Source: Prochlorococcus sp. AG-402-K21 (GTDB taxonomy: Bacteria; Cyanobacteriota; Cyanobacteriia; PCC-6307; Cyanobiaceae). Taken from it: DNA of 64,000 bases. The position numbers and the translations under genes are program-made. The stretch covers positions 124,001-188,000 of the forward strand of contig QCII01000001.1 in assembly GCA_003216775.1 (NCBI GenBank). Direction: 5' to 3'. The notes below the pieces were generated by a model, which had not been told where the DNA came from, did not search any database, and saw only the letters and a program-made list of their open reading frames with translations. The stretch's first letter is position 1. Every line of letters begins with the position of its first letter. Of the stretch, positions 54,901 to 64,000 are shown piece by piece.

Positions 54901-55975
54901 ATGGCCTGAAACAATTGCTTGCGTATTATGGGGTACAGATAACATCAAAACTTATGGGGAATCCTTGGCGCAAATCTTATGGTTTGTTGGGGTAAAACCA
55001 AAACCAGATTCTGTTGGAAGAATCAACAAACTCGAATTAATCCCTCTAGAAGAATTAGGTAGGCCAAGAATAGATGTAGTAGTTAACTGTTCTGGAGTAT
55101 TTAGAGATCTATTTATTAATCAAATGGCATTAATAGATCAGGCGGTCAAATTAGCCGCTGAGGCTGATGAACCTTTAGAATCAAATTTCGTAAGAAAACA
55201 TTCATTAGAACAATCAGAAAAAGAAGGAATTTCTATCAGAGAGGCTTCTTCGAGGGTATTCTCTAATGCGAGTGGGAGCTACAGCTCAAATGTTAATTTA
55301 GCCGTAGAAAATTCAACTTGGGAGGAAGAAAATGAATTACAAGAAATGTATTTATCACGTAAAACATATGCTTTTAATGCTGATAATCCTGGTGAAATGA
55401 ATCAAAAGAGAGAGGTATTTGAATCTGTAATGAAAACAGCAGATGTTACATTTCAAAACCTCGATTCATCAGAGATTTCATTAACAGATGTAAGTCATTA
55501 TTTCGACTCTGATCCAACCAAATTAATAAAAACATTAAGAGATGACGGCAAAGAACCAAGTAGCTACATAGCAGACACTACGACTTCTAATGCTCAGGTT
55601 AGAACACTTGGAGAGACTATCAGGTTAGACTCAAGGACAAAACTATTAAATCCAAAGTGGTACGAAGGTATGCTCAATTCTGGTTATGAAGGAGTTAGAG
55701 AGCTTTCTAACAGGCTTAATTACACTCTTGGTTGGAGTGCGACAAGTGGTCAAGTAGATAATTTTGTATATGAAGAGACTAATGAAACATTTATAAACGA
55801 TGAAGAGATGAGAAAAAGATTAATGGACCTAAATCCCAATAGTTTTAGAAGAATAGTAGGGACTTTGCTTGAAGTAAATGGTAGAGGATATTGGGAAACT
55901 TCAGATGAAAATATAGAACAGTTGAAGGAACTATACCAAGAGGTAGAGGATAAAATTGAAGGTGTTAAAGAATAA
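51965..55975 (+). CDS. chlH: Magnesium chelatase subunit H
   Basis: ChlH binds protoporphyrin IX and is the catalytic subunit of Mg-chelatase, the first step of the chlorophyll branch; ChlI and ChlD supply the AAA motor and are not in this window. The 1336-residue protein has an N-terminal DUF3479-type domain, the core [20 protein letters not shown] at about 612-631, and [17 protein letters not shown] and [19 protein letters not shown] in the C-terminal half. It resembles cobN of this window, as expected. The upstream gap of about 100 bp carries a small TATTG-CACA-CAATA dyad at 51906-51919 of unknown meaning. Confidence 0.97.
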   Translation: MFTQVRSANRRVSPVEDNKHKVVIKAVYVVLEPQYQNSLTEAAKSINEMNGPIGIDLSGYLIEELRNESNFEDFKEDIANADIFVASLIFIEDLAQKLVDAVSPYKDKLKASIIFPSMPEVMRLNKLGSFSMAQLGQSKSIIGDLIKKKKESDGASFQDSMLKLLNTLPSILKYLPVEKAQDARTFILSFQYWLGGTTENLKNFLLMISEKYAVSENIKDQIEEFKIQDPETFPDLGIWHPLAPCMFESLKEYQNWEKNRKDINPKDDKTPTIGLVLQRSHIVTGDDAHYVAVIQELEYRGARVLPVFCGGLDFSKPVNEFYFDSINKDIPIVDGVVSLTGFALVGGPARQDHPKAIEALKRLNRPYMVALPLVFQTTQEWEDSDLGLHPVQVALQIAIPELDGAIEPIILSGRDDATGKAHTLQDRVDVIAERAIKWSTLRVKQRKEKKLAITVFSFPPDKGNVGTAAYLNVFGSIYRVLLEMKSKGYQIDDLPSNSKELMEKVINNPEAMDGSPELNIAHKMSVKEYEEFTPYSQRLEENWGKPPGNLNSDGQNLLIYGKHFGNVFIGVQPTFGYEGDPMRLLYSRSASPHHGFAAYYTYVEKIWGADAVLHFGTHGSLEFMPGKQMGMSETCYPDSLIGSLPNLYYYAANNPSEATIAKRRGYASTISYLTPPAENAGLYKGLKELSELVGSYQQLRENSRGIQIVNAIVETSKQCNLDKDVELPSKDVEELSLDERDLFVGNIYKQLMEIESRLLPCGLHTIGEAPTAEEAVATLVNIASLEREQEGLRSLPGLLAESIGLTIDQIYDGNNKGELKFVELNEKIIKTARESIFAMVNSLKIVDGRVYLEKSIISKLFDFLKVFGLNLPTPWLRVCRLNGFNEINQTDLNKLFDYLLFCLEQVCADKEMDSLIKALDGNYVLPGPGGDPIRNPGVLPSGKNIHALDPQSIPTTAAVAAAKAVVEKLIERQKEEQGTWPETIACVLWGTDNIKTYGESLAQILWFVGVKPKPDSVGRINKLELIPLEELGRPRIDVVVNCSGVFRDLFINQMALIDQAVKLAAEADEPLESNFVRKHSLEQSEKEGISIREASSRVFSNASGSYSSNVNLAVENSTWEEENELQEMYLSRKTYAFNADNPGEMNQKREVFESVMKTADVTFQNLDSSEISLTDVSHYFDSDPTKLIKTLRDDGKEPSSYIADTTTSNAQVRTLGETIRLDSRTKLLNPKWYEGMLNSGYEGVRELSNRLNYTLGWSATSGQVDNFVYEETNETFINDEEMRKRLMDLNPNSFRRIVGTLLEVNGRGYWETSDENIEQLKELYQEVEDKIEGVKE

Positions 55976-55983
55976 TAATCTTA

Positions 55984-56838
55984 TTATTTTCTATAAATCC
56001 TATCAGCAACTTTTAGAATCTGATAGTTCAGTTTTACATTGTGCACTCTAACAATATCAATATTAAAACTCGAACAAAGACAACTTATTGCTAGTGTTCC
56101 AATATCCCTCTCTTTGGGATTTTGTTCATTCAAAATTTCCCCAATAAATCTTTTCCTTGACCCACCAATTAATAGTGGCAAATTCAATTTTTTAAAAACA
56201 TCCAAGTTTCTTAGAATTTTTAAATTTTGATTTAAATCTTTTGAAAAACCAATCCCAGGATCCAATATTATATTTTTTCTAGATATATTTTTCTCTAAAG
56301 CATTTATTATCAAAGTCTCAAGAGAGCACTTAACTTCGCTTAATACATCCTCGTACTTCGAAAGTTCATTCATATTTTGACTATTCCCACGACTATGAGT
56401 AATGACGAATGGGCAATTAAATTGTGATACAACATCCAAAATTTCCTTATCCCTTCTTCCCCCCGTAACATCATTTATCCAATTAGCACCATTTAGAAGA
56501 GCTTCGTGAGCCACCTCTGAATTAAATGTATCAATAGAAATTAAAATCTCTGGATATTTGGATCTTATTAATTTTAAATATGGAATTAACCTTTTTATTT
56601 CCATATTAGTCCCAACTTCTTCAGCCCCAGGCCTAGTACTTTGAGCACCGAGATCAATAATATCTACGCCATTACATAAAAAATGATTAACTTTTTCTAA
56701 AACTTTTTTGGAAGAACTTAAATCTCCTCCATCACTAAATGAATCAGGAGTTAAATTAATAACTCCCATAATTGAAGTTTTCCCCCCCCAGCCTATTGGC
56801 CATGGGTTTGAATTATTGATAATTTGCAATTCTCGCAA
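55984..56838 (-). CDS. folP: Dihydropteroate synthase
   Basis: FolP joins p-aminobenzoate to the pterin diphosphate to make dihydropteroate. The 284-residue protein has [59 protein letters not shown] and a C-terminal [10 protein letters not shown] and VRVHNV, the complete family pattern. The start overlaps the end of tpiA by 26 bp, so the two are coupled. An AT-only palindrome (55971-55988) lies between its end and that of chlH. Confidence 0.95.
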   Translation of the reverse strand: MRELQIINNSNPWPIGWGGKTSIMGVINLTPDSFSDGGDLSSSKKVLEKVNHFLCNGVDIIDLGAQSTRPGAEEVGTNMEIKRLIPYLKLIRSKYPEILISIDTFNSEVAHEALLNGANWINDVTGGRRDKEILDVVSQFNCPFVITHSRGNSQNMNELSKYEDVLSEVKCSLETLIINALEKNISRKNIILDPGIGFSKDLNQNLKILRNLDVFKKLNLPLLIGGSRKRFIGEILNEQNPKERDIGTLAISCLCSSFNIDIVRVHNVKLNYQILKVADRIYRK

Positions 56839-57538
56839 AACTCTTTGGATCTAATGAAGCCCCTCCAACTAAGACTCCATCTATATCAGTCATTGACATG
56901 ATTTCGTCAATATTATTTGATTTTACAGATCCTCCATATTGAATAATCACATCATCAAAACCAATTAATTTCCGAATTAATGCACATATCTTATTGGCAT
57001 CTTTAGCTTCACATGTTTTTCCTGTCCCAATGGCCCATATAGGTTCATAGGCAACTATAAGATTTGATGGATCTGTATTTTCTAGTCCTTGTTCAACCTG
57101 TCTAGTAATAACTCTATCTGCCTCACCTCTCTCCCTTTGATCTAATGTTTCTCCAACACAAACTATTGGAGTAAGTCCACTCGATTGTGCAAAAACTGCT
57201 CTTTTATTAATTTGTTCATCACTTTCACTAAAATATTTTCTAGGTTCACTATGACCAACTATTGCATATGAGACTCCATGTTCAAGGAGCATTTTGGGAG
57301 ATATTTCAGCAGTAAATGCACCTTGATCTTCCCAGTGAATATTTTGACTAGAAATATCTAAATAATCAAAATCAGAATGATTAGAAAAGGTTGAAATAGC
57401 TGTAAAAGGTGGAGCAATAACAATTTTACGATCATCCTTGATGTTTTTTATTAGCGGTATGAACTCTTCTAAGTAAGATTTAGCTTCAGCACATGTCATG
57501 TGCATTTTCCAATTACCAGCAATTACAGATTTTCTCAA
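56813..57538 (-). CDS. tpiA: Triosephosphate isomerase
   Basis: TpiA interconverts glyceraldehyde-3-phosphate and dihydroxyacetone phosphate, needed for both glycolysis and the Calvin cycle. The 241-residue protein carries the catalytic lysine in AGNWKMHM, the histidine in [10 protein letters not shown], the glutamate in [14 protein letters not shown], and the phosphate loop [10 protein letters not shown] and VLVGGASL. All are intact. It is upstream of folP with a 26-bp overlap. Confidence 0.97.
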   Translation of the reverse strand: MRKSVIAGNWKMHMTCAEAKSYLEEFIPLIKNIKDDRKIVIAPPFTAISTFSNHSDFDYLDISSQNIHWEDQGAFTAEISPKMLLEHGVSYAIVGHSEPRKYFSESDEQINKRAVFAQSSGLTPIVCVGETLDQRERGEADRVITRQVEQGLENTDPSNLIVAYEPIWAIGTGKTCEAKDANKICALIRKLIGFDDVIIQYGGSVKSNNIDEIMSMTDIDGVLVGGASLDPKSFARIANYQ

Positions 57539-57593
57539 AATACTATCTCCAAGAAAAATATACTAATATAAACTGTGGATCATAGGTGAACTA

Positions 57594-57767
57594 TTAAAAA
57601 ATTAATTCAATTTTTAGAAACATAACTTTATCTCCTTTATTTAATTTTCTTCCTCTTCTGGTTTCAATTACGCCATTAACCTTAACAGAACCAGATTTAA
57701 TAAAAATTTTTGCCTCTCCACCAGAAGATACCAAATTTTGCCATTTTAAAAATTGATCTAATTTCAT
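57594..57767 (-). CDS. S4-domain RNA-binding protein (YbcJ/YaaA type)
   Basis: A 57-residue S4 domain: MKLDQFLKWQNLVSSGGEAK, IKSGSVKVNGVIETRRGRKL and NKGDKVMF. Small stand-alone S4 proteins bind structured RNA and are often linked to ribosome or heat-shock recycling, but no exact role is assigned. The frame is open further upstream, but the family starts at the ATG at 57767; the extra 40 residues are hydrophobic and unlike the family. The gene diverges from the ABC exporter gene. Confidence 0.85.
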   Translation of the reverse strand: MKLDQFLKWQNLVSSGGEAKIFIKSGSVKVNGVIETRRGRKLNKGDKVMFLKIELIF

Positions 57768-57825
57768 TGTTTTTTTAATCAAAAGATATTGATAAAGTAG
57801 GATAAATAATAAAGTATATAATATT

Positions 57826-59532
57826 TTGAGATTAATACCTCCAATCAGACCGTATTCAAATAGGTTCATAAAGGGTTTCATATGCATGCTAATTTACGTA
57901 GCTTGCTGGCCTTTGTTAGCTTATTTAGCCGGAAACTTAATCCCGGCAATTGGCTCTGGTGATCTTTCAAAAGTTTTTAGCATAATAGTTAGGTCTTTAA
58001 TAGTATTTTTAATTCAAAAAACTGCTCAATTTGGACAAGATGTTTTTATCGCAAAACCATCTTTAGAAATTAGTGAATTAATGAGAGTAAATTTATTTAA
58101 AAAAATTCAAAAAATAGATATGCGTTCTGTTGAAAAGATTTCAGCTGGAGATTTCACATATAGACTGACAGAAGATGCAGATAGAGTAAGCGAAGTTATT
58201 TATAAAACAGCTCAGGATACTATTCCTTGTACCTTGCAACTATTAGCTGTAATAATATATATGTTTTACTTAGATTGGTCACTAACATTATCAACCTTTG
58301 TTTTGGCGCCTTTGATTATATTTTCAGTAAATAATTTTGGGAGAAGAGTTTTATTAGCATCTGAAAAAAGTCAAGAATCAACTAGTGACTTAGCAGGTTT
58401 AATAGGAGAATCTATAAATGGAATGTCAACTATAAGAGCTTTTGCTGCAGAAAATTGGATTGAGAATAGATTTTACAAAAGATTAAATGCTAATAAAATA
58501 GCAAAATATAAAACATTAAAATTACTCGCATTTCAACATCCAGTTGTAGGGTTTGTAGAAGCCTTCGGAATATTAGCAATATTAGGAATTGGAGCTGCAA
58601 GAATTAACCTAGGCCTTTTAACTAGTGAAGAATTTAGTAGTTTTTTTGCTGCAATATTGATGCTTATTGATCCAATAAGCCATGTAAGTACAAATTTCAA
58701 TGACTACAAACAAGCAGAAGCATCAATAAAAAGATTAAAAAATATCAATCAAGAACCTATCGAAGATAATAAAAAAGATCTAACAAGAATATCAAATATT
58801 AAAGGCAAAATAAGTTTTAAAAATGTTGATTTTGAATACAAAAAAGGTAATCCAGTTCTTAAAAATATAAATTTAGAAATTAAAAAAGGAGAAGTTACAG
58901 CTTTCGTTGGATCTTCAGGAGCTGGAAAAAGTACAATGGTAGCCTTAATACTAAAATTTATAACGCCAAAAAATGGAGATATTTTTATTGACGACAAAAA
59001 CTTAGAATTATTAAATACAAAAGATATACGAAATAATATTGCATTAGTACCACAACAGCCTTTTCTATTTTCTGGGAAAATAATTGATGTAATACGAATG
59101 GGTAGAAATTTCAACAAAAAAGAAGTTATAGAGTCAGCAAAGAAAGCAAATGCACACTCTTTTATTCAAAAGCTTCCTGATAAATATGAAACCAAGATAA
59201 CAGAAAGAGGATCAAATTTCTCAGGAGGTCAGATTCAAAGAATAGCAATTGCAAGAGCAATACTAGGTAATCCATCTATTCTTCTCTTAGATGAAGCAAC
59301 AAGTGCATTAGATGCAGAATCAGAATCAGAAGTACAAGAAGGTTTAAATAGAGCCATGAAGAGCAGGACTGTTATCGTAATTGCCCATAGATTAGCTACT
59401 ACTCAAGAAGCAGATAATATAATCGTCTTCGATAAGGGTAAAATAATTGAGGTTGGGAAACATTTTGATTTACTTAATAAAGGAGGAGTTTATAAAGAAT
59501 TATGTGAAAAACAATTGATAAAGAATTTATGA
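57826..59532 (+). CDS. ABC exporter, fused membrane and ATPase domains
   Basis: The 568-residue protein joins a six-helix ABC membrane domain (about 1-300) to an ATPase domain with Walker A VGSSGAGKST (near 362-371), signature FSGGQIQRIAIARA (about 465-478), Walker B LLLDEATSALD and the H-loop IAHRL. It belongs to the MsbA/lipid-or-multidrug exporter group; the cargo is unknown. The start is a TTG at 57826, because no ATG or GTG lies just upstream in frame. The N-terminal cytoplasmic part is short, as in many cyanobacterial half-transporters. Confidence 0.88.
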   Translation: MRLIPPIRPYSNRFIKGFICMLIYVACWPLLAYLAGNLIPAIGSGDLSKVFSIIVRSLIVFLIQKTAQFGQDVFIAKPSLEISELMRVNLFKKIQKIDMRSVEKISAGDFTYRLTEDADRVSEVIYKTAQDTIPCTLQLLAVIIYMFYLDWSLTLSTFVLAPLIIFSVNNFGRRVLLASEKSQESTSDLAGLIGESINGMSTIRAFAAENWIENRFYKRLNANKIAKYKTLKLLAFQHPVVGFVEAFGILAILGIGAARINLGLLTSEEFSSFFAAILMLIDPISHVSTNFNDYKQAEASIKRLKNINQEPIEDNKKDLTRISNIKGKISFKNVDFEYKKGNPVLKNINLEIKKGEVTAFVGSSGAGKSTMVALILKFITPKNGDIFIDDKNLELLNTKDIRNNIALVPQQPFLFSGKIIDVIRMGRNFNKKEVIESAKKANAHSFIQKLPDKYETKITERGSNFSGGQIQRIAIARAILGNPSILLLDEATSALDAESESEVQEGLNRAMKSRTVIVIAHRLATTQEADNIIVFDKGKIIEVGKHFDLLNKGGVYKELCEKQLIKNL

Positions 59533-59561
59533 TTATATTTTATTAATAAATAATTAAATCG

Positions 59562-59780
59562 ATGAATGAAAACACAAAAGATTCTACAAACCCAGTTTTA
59601 ACCTTTGAAGGAAAGAAATATTTGGTCAATGAACTTTCTAAGGACATAAAAGAAACTATAAAAGGGTTACAAATAGCGGATACACAGCTTAAAATGCATG
59701 AAGACACTTTGAAATTACTTTCCATCAGTCGAAATACTTTAGCCAATCAATTGAGAGAAAAACTCAAAGAATTAGATTAA
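59562..59780 (+). CDS. DUF6447 family protein
   Basis: The 72-residue protein starts with a short polar stretch, then LTFEGKKYLVNELSKDIKE and a helical coiled-coil-like part (LQIADTQLKMHEDTLKLL). It matches DUF6447, found in cyanobacteria and their phages, with no known function. It lies 29 bp after the ABC exporter and converges on carB. Confidence 0.75.
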   Translation: MNENTKDSTNPVLTFEGKKYLVNELSKDIKETIKGLQIADTQLKMHEDTLKLLSISRNTLANQLREKLKELD

Positions 59781-59784
59781 CATT

Positions 59785-62700
59785 TTAATAATTATGGATT
59801 TCTTGTAGCGAGTAGGTATCAATTTTATTCATTCGCAAAGCTTTGATTGCCTTAATAGCTGCCTTAGCTCCTGGTATGGTTGTAAAAGTTGGAATATTAT
59901 ATTCAAGAGCAGCACGTCTTAAATATGCATCGTCATGAAGTGCCTGAGAGCCTACTGGAGTATTTATTATTAACTGAACAAGTCCGGAACGAATGAGGTC
60001 CTCTATATTTGGTCTACCTTCATGAACTTTAAGGACCTCTTCAACTTGAATTCCTAAATTAACCAAATATGCAGCTGTTCCTCTTGTTGCTATTAACTTA
60101 AATTCTAAAATCAATAATTCCTTAGCAATTTCTTCGAGATTTTTTTTATCTAAGTTATTAGTAGACAAAAAAGCTACTCCCTCGGAAGGAACACCATTTC
60201 CAGCTGCCAATTCTGATTTAGCATAAGCAATTCCAAAATCTTCAGCTAAACCCATCACTTCTCCAGTAGATTTCATTTCAGGACCAAGAAGTGTATCAGA
60301 TCCAGGAAATCTTTTAAAAGGCAAAACAGCCTCTTTTACTGCTTGATATTTTGGAGAAAATTCATTTGTAAAATTAACATCTTTTAATGTAGAACCCTGC
60401 ATTAACTGTGTAGCTAATTTTGCAACTGGTTTGCCTATAGCCTTTGAAACAAATGGGACAGTCCTAGAAGCTCTTGGATTGGCCTCAAGAATAAATAATT
60501 TATTTTCTTTATTATTTAGATTTTTCACTGCAAATTGCAAATTAATTAAACCAACAACATTTAGTCTTTTTGCAATTAATTTTGTCCAGTTTTTTACACT
60601 ATCTAAAGTGGATTTTGAGAGAGAAACGGATGGCAAACAGCAAGCTGAATCTCCAGAATGAATTCCTGCTGGTTCCACATGTTCCATTAGACCAGCAATC
60701 ACAACAGATCCTTCTGAATCACATAAGGCATCAACATCTATCTCTATAGCATTATTCAAATATTGATCAAGAAGTATTGGATGCTCAGGCGATACCTTAA
60801 CTGCCTCTGAAATATATCTTGATAATTCATTCTCATCTTTTACAATTTCCATTCCCCTTCCACCCAAAACATAAGAGGGTCTTACAACTAAAGGAAATCC
60901 TATATTTTTCGCTACTATCTGAGCTTCATTTAAATTACGAGCTAATCCGTTTGAAGGTTGCCTAATATTTAATTCCTCAAGAATTTTTGTAAATTCCTCT
61001 CTATCTTCTGCTAAATCAATTGAGATGGGAGAAGTCCCAAGAATTTTCGAGCCAGTTGCAACCCCATCACTAGATTTAAGCCAATTAAATAAAGGTAATG
61101 ATAATTTCAGAGGGGTTTGACCTCCAAACTGAACAATTAATCCATATGGATTTTCCGCTTCTATTATATTGAGTACATCCTCCAGGGTTACTGGCTCAAA
61201 ATATAAAATATCGCTCGTGTCATAGTCTGTTGAAACAGTTTCAGGATTACTATTAACCATAATTGTTTTGTATCCATTCGTGGAAGATTGATATGACGCA
61301 TGACAACAACAATAGTCAAATTCTATTCCTTGACCAATTCTGTTTGGGCCTCCTCCAAGAATCATAATTTTTTTTGATTTATTATCTTTTGAAATCTCGC
61401 TATCGAGAGTTTGAGATTTAAGATTAATAAAAGATTCTTCATAGGTTGAATAATGATAAGGAGTTGAGGACGTGAACTCAGCCGAACAAGTATCAACAGT
61501 TTTATAAATGGGTATGATATTTAAAATTTTCCTATATTTTCTTACTTCAAAAAACTCAGAATTGGTTAATTTTGCTATCTGTTGATCTGAAAAGCCTAAT
61601 TGCTTAGCATGCAGCATTAAATCTCTATCTAGATCATGAAGTTGTTTTCCCTTCAAAAAATCATTTTCAAAAGTAAAGATATTACGCAATTTCTCTATAA
61701 ACCATAAATCTATATTCGAAACTTCATGAATAAAAGAATTAGTTTTCCCAAGCTGCATAGCTTTTTTAACTACGAGGATTCTTTCAGATGTAGGGGTTCT
61801 TAAATTATTCTGTAAGTCATTATCGTTTTTACATTCATTAAGTGAATCACATTCCCACCCAAAAATTCCCACTTCTAAAGATCTTAATGCTTTCTGAAAT
61901 GATTCCTCAAAAGAACGACCAATTGCCATTGATTCACCGACGGATTTCATAGCAGTGCTTAAAGTATTTGAAGTGCCTTTAAACTTTTCAAAGGCAAACC
62001 TAGGAATTTTAGTAACAACATAATCAATTGATGGTTCAAAACATGCAGGTGTTTTTTTTGTAATATCATTAATAATCTCATCTAGTGTATAACCAACAGA
62101 CAATAAAGCAGCAATCTTAGCTATGGGAAATCCAGTCGCTTTACTAGCCAAGGCTGAAGATCTACTCACGCGAGGATTCATTTCTATAACAATTACTTCC
62201 CCATTAGTTGGATTTATTGCAAATTGAATATTACTTCCTCCAGTTTCAACTCCTACCTCTCTAATGATTTTTAATGATAAGTCCCTTAATCTCTGATATT
62301 CCTTATCTGTCAAAGTCTGTGCAGGAGCCACAGTAATAGAATCTCCAGTATGTACTCCCATTGGATCTAAATTCTCAATACTGCAAACTATTACAACATT
62401 ATCTGCAGTATCTCTCATAACTTCTAATTCAAACTCTTTCCATCCTATAAGTGATTTTTCAATCAATATTTGATTACAAGGACTTTCCTCTAAACCTGTT
62501 TTACACAATTCAACAAATTCTTCGAGGTTATATGCAATACCACCTCCTACACCTCCTAAAGTAAATGCAGGCCTTATTATTAGAGGATAAGAATTTATAC
62601 TTTTTGATACTTCTTCAGCTTCCGTCAGGTTAGATGCTATTCCAGATGGGCATACATTAACATTTATTTTTTCCATCGATTCCTTAAACAATTTTCTGTC

Positions 62701-63081
62701 TTCAGCTTTATTAATAGCCTTTAAATCAGCGCCAATTAATTCAACATTATTTTTATTTAAAAAATCTGACTCTGATAATTTAACTGCAAGATTCAAAGCA
62801 GTTTGACCTCCCATCGTAGGAAGAATTGCATCAGGTTTTTCTTTCAAAATTATCTGAGAAACGATTTCAGTAGTTAAAGGTTCAATATAGGTTTTGCTAG
62901 CAATATCTGGATCAGTCATTATCGATGCCGGATTAGAATTTATCAAAATAATTTCATAACCAGCTTTTCTTAAAGCTTTACAAGCTTGAGTACCAGAGTA
63001 ATCAAATTCACAAGCTTGTCCTATAACAATCGGTCCTGAACCTAGAATAAGAATTCTTTTAAGATCACCTCTTTGAGGCAT
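59785..63081 (-). CDS. carB: Carbamoyl-phosphate synthase large subunit
   Basis: CarB makes carbamoyl phosphate from bicarbonate, ATP and ammonia delivered by CarA, feeding arginine and pyrimidine synthesis. The 1098-residue protein has two ATP-grasp halves: [20 protein letters not shown] and [20 protein letters not shown] in the first half, [20 protein letters not shown] and [19 protein letters not shown] in the second, and a C-terminal allosteric MGS-like domain ending near the stop ([12 protein letters not shown]-type region). It is full length. carA is not in the window. It diverges from the DUF3318 gene across about 110 bp. Confidence 0.97.
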   Translation of the reverse strand: MPQRGDLKRILILGSGPIVIGQACEFDYSGTQACKALRKAGYEIILINSNPASIMTDPDIASKTYIEPLTTEIVSQIILKEKPDAILPTMGGQTALNLAVKLSESDFLNKNNVELIGADLKAINKAEDRKLFKESMEKINVNVCPSGIASNLTEAEEVSKSINSYPLIIRPAFTLGGVGGGIAYNLEEFVELCKTGLEESPCNQILIEKSLIGWKEFELEVMRDTADNVVIVCSIENLDPMGVHTGDSITVAPAQTLTDKEYQRLRDLSLKIIREVGVETGGSNIQFAINPTNGEVIVIEMNPRVSRSSALASKATGFPIAKIAALLSVGYTLDEIINDITKKTPACFEPSIDYVVTKIPRFAFEKFKGTSNTLSTAMKSVGESMAIGRSFEESFQKALRSLEVGIFGWECDSLNECKNDNDLQNNLRTPTSERILVVKKAMQLGKTNSFIHEVSNIDLWFIEKLRNIFTFENDFLKGKQLHDLDRDLMLHAKQLGFSDQQIAKLTNSEFFEVRKYRKILNIIPIYKTVDTCSAEFTSSTPYHYSTYEESFINLKSQTLDSEISKDNKSKKIMILGGGPNRIGQGIEFDYCCCHASYQSSTNGYKTIMVNSNPETVSTDYDTSDILYFEPVTLEDVLNIIEAENPYGLIVQFGGQTPLKLSLPLFNWLKSSDGVATGSKILGTSPISIDLAEDREEFTKILEELNIRQPSNGLARNLNEAQIVAKNIGFPLVVRPSYVLGGRGMEIVKDENELSRYISEAVKVSPEHPILLDQYLNNAIEIDVDALCDSEGSVVIAGLMEHVEPAGIHSGDSACCLPSVSLSKSTLDSVKNWTKLIAKRLNVVGLINLQFAVKNLNNKENKLFILEANPRASRTVPFVSKAIGKPVAKLATQLMQGSTLKDVNFTNEFSPKYQAVKEAVLPFKRFPGSDTLLGPEMKSTGEVMGLAEDFGIAYAKSELAAGNGVPSEGVAFLSTNNLDKKNLEEIAKELLILEFKLIATRGTAAYLVNLGIQVEEVLKVHEGRPNIEDLIRSGLVQLIINTPVGSQALHDDAYLRRAALEYNIPTFTTIPGAKAAIKAIKALRMNKIDTYSLQEIHNY

Positions 63082-63189
63082 AATTTAAAACCTTTATTTA
63101 TTTCATGCTACTTATAAATCATCAGATGTTAATCAAGTTACTTGAAAAGCAACATTTGTTTCTATAGTATTGAAAGAAATTAATTTTTT

Positions 63190-63828
63190 ATGAGCGAACT
63201 TCAGCGACTTAAAAATTTGTTGCCTGCAGAGAATGAAAGTTGGGTATTTATAGAAGCTTCTGCCTCTATAGACCCACCATTAATAACACTTGAGGAAATT
63301 GGTCGTGACGAAGTAGAAATTCAAATAGATTTAGATAAATGGGATAACTTTGCTATTGACCACAGAAATTTATTATTTTGGCATGAAGTCGGAAAAATTC
63401 AAAATGATTCTATTCCAAGAGATGGATGGGAAATGGCTGCTCTTGCCATAGGTCTTGGAGGGGCGATAGGTGAGTTATGGGTACAAGATGGATTACTATT
63501 ATTACTTGCTCTTGGGTTATCAAGTTTTGCAGGGTATAGGTTATATTTAAAAAATAATTCTGAAAAAAAACTCCAGGATGCTATTTTTGCCGATGAAAGA
63601 GCTATAGATCTTGCTTGTAGATTTGGATACAGTATTCCAAATGCTTATAAAAGTCTTGGAGGAGCATTAAAAGAGTTAATTGAGAAAACTAGAAAAAAGA
63701 AAAAAAGAAGTTTTTTTGAGGATAGATTAGAAGCGTTAAGAAAAAGTGCTGAAAAAGCAAGATCAGAATTGTCACAACAAGAAGGTTCAGAAAGTTCAGT
63801 CTCAAGTGAAAATGTATATGGACAATAA
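63190..63828 (+). CDS. DUF3318 family membrane protein
   Basis: The 212-residue protein fits DUF3318, found in cyanobacteria: SELQRLKNLLPAENESWVFI at the start, NLLFWHEVGKIQNDSIPRDG in the middle, two membrane helices (WEMAALAIGLGGAIGELWV and LLLLLALGLSSFAGYRLYL), and a charged coiled-coil tail. The WHEVGKIQ pattern is metallopeptidase-like in shape, but no activity is known. The rsfS gene overlaps its end. Confidence 0.78.
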   Translation: MSELQRLKNLLPAENESWVFIEASASIDPPLITLEEIGRDEVEIQIDLDKWDNFAIDHRNLLFWHEVGKIQNDSIPRDGWEMAALAIGLGGAIGELWVQDGLLLLLALGLSSFAGYRLYLKNNSEKKLQDAIFADERAIDLACRFGYSIPNAYKSLGGALKELIEKTRKKKKRSFFEDRLEALRKSAEKARSELSQQEGSESSVSSENVYGQ

Positions 63829-64000
63829 AAGTTTAGTTTTAATGGCGGCTAGAGCTTGTGATGAAAGAAAGGCAAAAGATATAAAACTTATAAAAATTGA
63901 CAAAGTTTCTTACATAAGTGAATGGATTTTAATCGCAGAGGGTTTATCTGATGTACAAGTAAGATCTATAACTAATTCGGTAGAGGGAGAGTTGCGAGAG
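63818..64000 (+). CDS. rsfS: Ribosome silencing factor RsfS, 5' part
   Basis: The frame opens with MDNKSLVLMAARACDERKAK and continues IKLIKIDKVSYISEWILIAE to the window edge (61 codons). This is RsfS (YbeB/Iojap), which binds L14 and prevents the subunits from joining under starvation. The ATG at 63818 follows the family; another ATG at 63812 adds two residues. The start overlaps the end of the DUF3318 gene, so the two are translated together. The 3' end is beyond the window. Confidence 0.9.
   Translation, partial: MDNKSLVLMAARACDERKAKDIKLIKIDKVSYISEWILIAEGLSDVQVRSITNSVEGELRE

Noticed and set aside
55971-55988. AT-only palindrome between the ends of chlH and folP as a bidirectional terminator
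   Set aside because: AATAATAA/TTATTATT has no GC pairs and such sequences arise easily in this AT-rich DNA, so it was not listed as a terminator.
58749-59117. A 122-codon minus-strand frame inside the ABC exporter
   Set aside because: It covers the conserved ATPase domain on the other strand, so it is a shadow.

Overview
The window is a gene-dense, very AT-rich stretch of a cyanobacterial chromosome. The best match is Prochlorococcus, probably a high-light-adapted lineage. The evidence is the base composition, the AT-rich codon use, tight packing on both strands, the chlorophyll genes (chlH, acsF, hemJ), a Psb30-like photosystem II peptide, and a run of families found mainly in cyanobacteria or plastids (Ycf20, DUF2996, DUF3038, DUF4335, DUF2949, DUF3318, CCB2/CCB4). 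The strain is inferred from memory of gene families and was not checked by any search.

Layout. 1-13.3 kb: the 3' end of a D-Ala-D-Ala carboxypeptidase gene, coaD, a flavin reductase, uvrC, hemJ, a PHP phosphoesterase, cobN, ilvE and metH. 13.3-17 kb: small unknown genes, an Ap4A-phosphorylase-like gene, a ribbon-helix-helix/J-domain fusion gene, and a 435-bp non-coding stretch with a repeated dyad element around a small secreted-protein gene. 17-25.7 kb: pheT, rpmG, rpsR, an RNase II, metG, lptC, a CCB-like factor, cobU, a trmL-type methylase and tRNA-Met(CAT). 25.7-28.6 kb: a mini-island of about ten tiny genes, including an RHH regulator with dyad sites in front of it. 28.6-43.6 kb: peroxiredoxin, a membrane protein, an FtsH homologue without its zinc motif, rpmF, ycf20, a HAD phosphatase, psb30, paired UPF0016 transporter genes, an RNase-R-like gene, DUF2996, acsF, tldD, pmbA, fmt and terC. 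43.6-64 kb: mfd, a block of cyanobacterial unknowns with a UbiH-type hydroxylase, dapB, chlH, folP, tpiA, an S4-domain gene, an ABC exporter, carB, DUF3318 and the start of rsfS.

How the genes fit together. Several loci serve tetrapyrrole chemistry: HemJ makes protoporphyrin IX, ChlH inserts Mg, AcsF closes the fifth ring, and CobN and CobU act in cobamide synthesis, with MetH as a cobamide user. The other large group is translation and RNA handling (rpmG, rpsR, rpmF, pheT, metG, fmt, TrmL-like, tRNA-Met, two RNB-family proteins, rsfS).

The least ordinary parts are the RHH-J fusion with three 47-bp paired-dyad repeats just downstream, the tRNA-adjacent island of micro-genes with an apparently self-regulated RHH protein, and two proteins (FtsH-like, RNase-R-like) that keep the family architecture but have lost catalytic residues. 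No integrase, transposase, CRISPR array or phage module was found.
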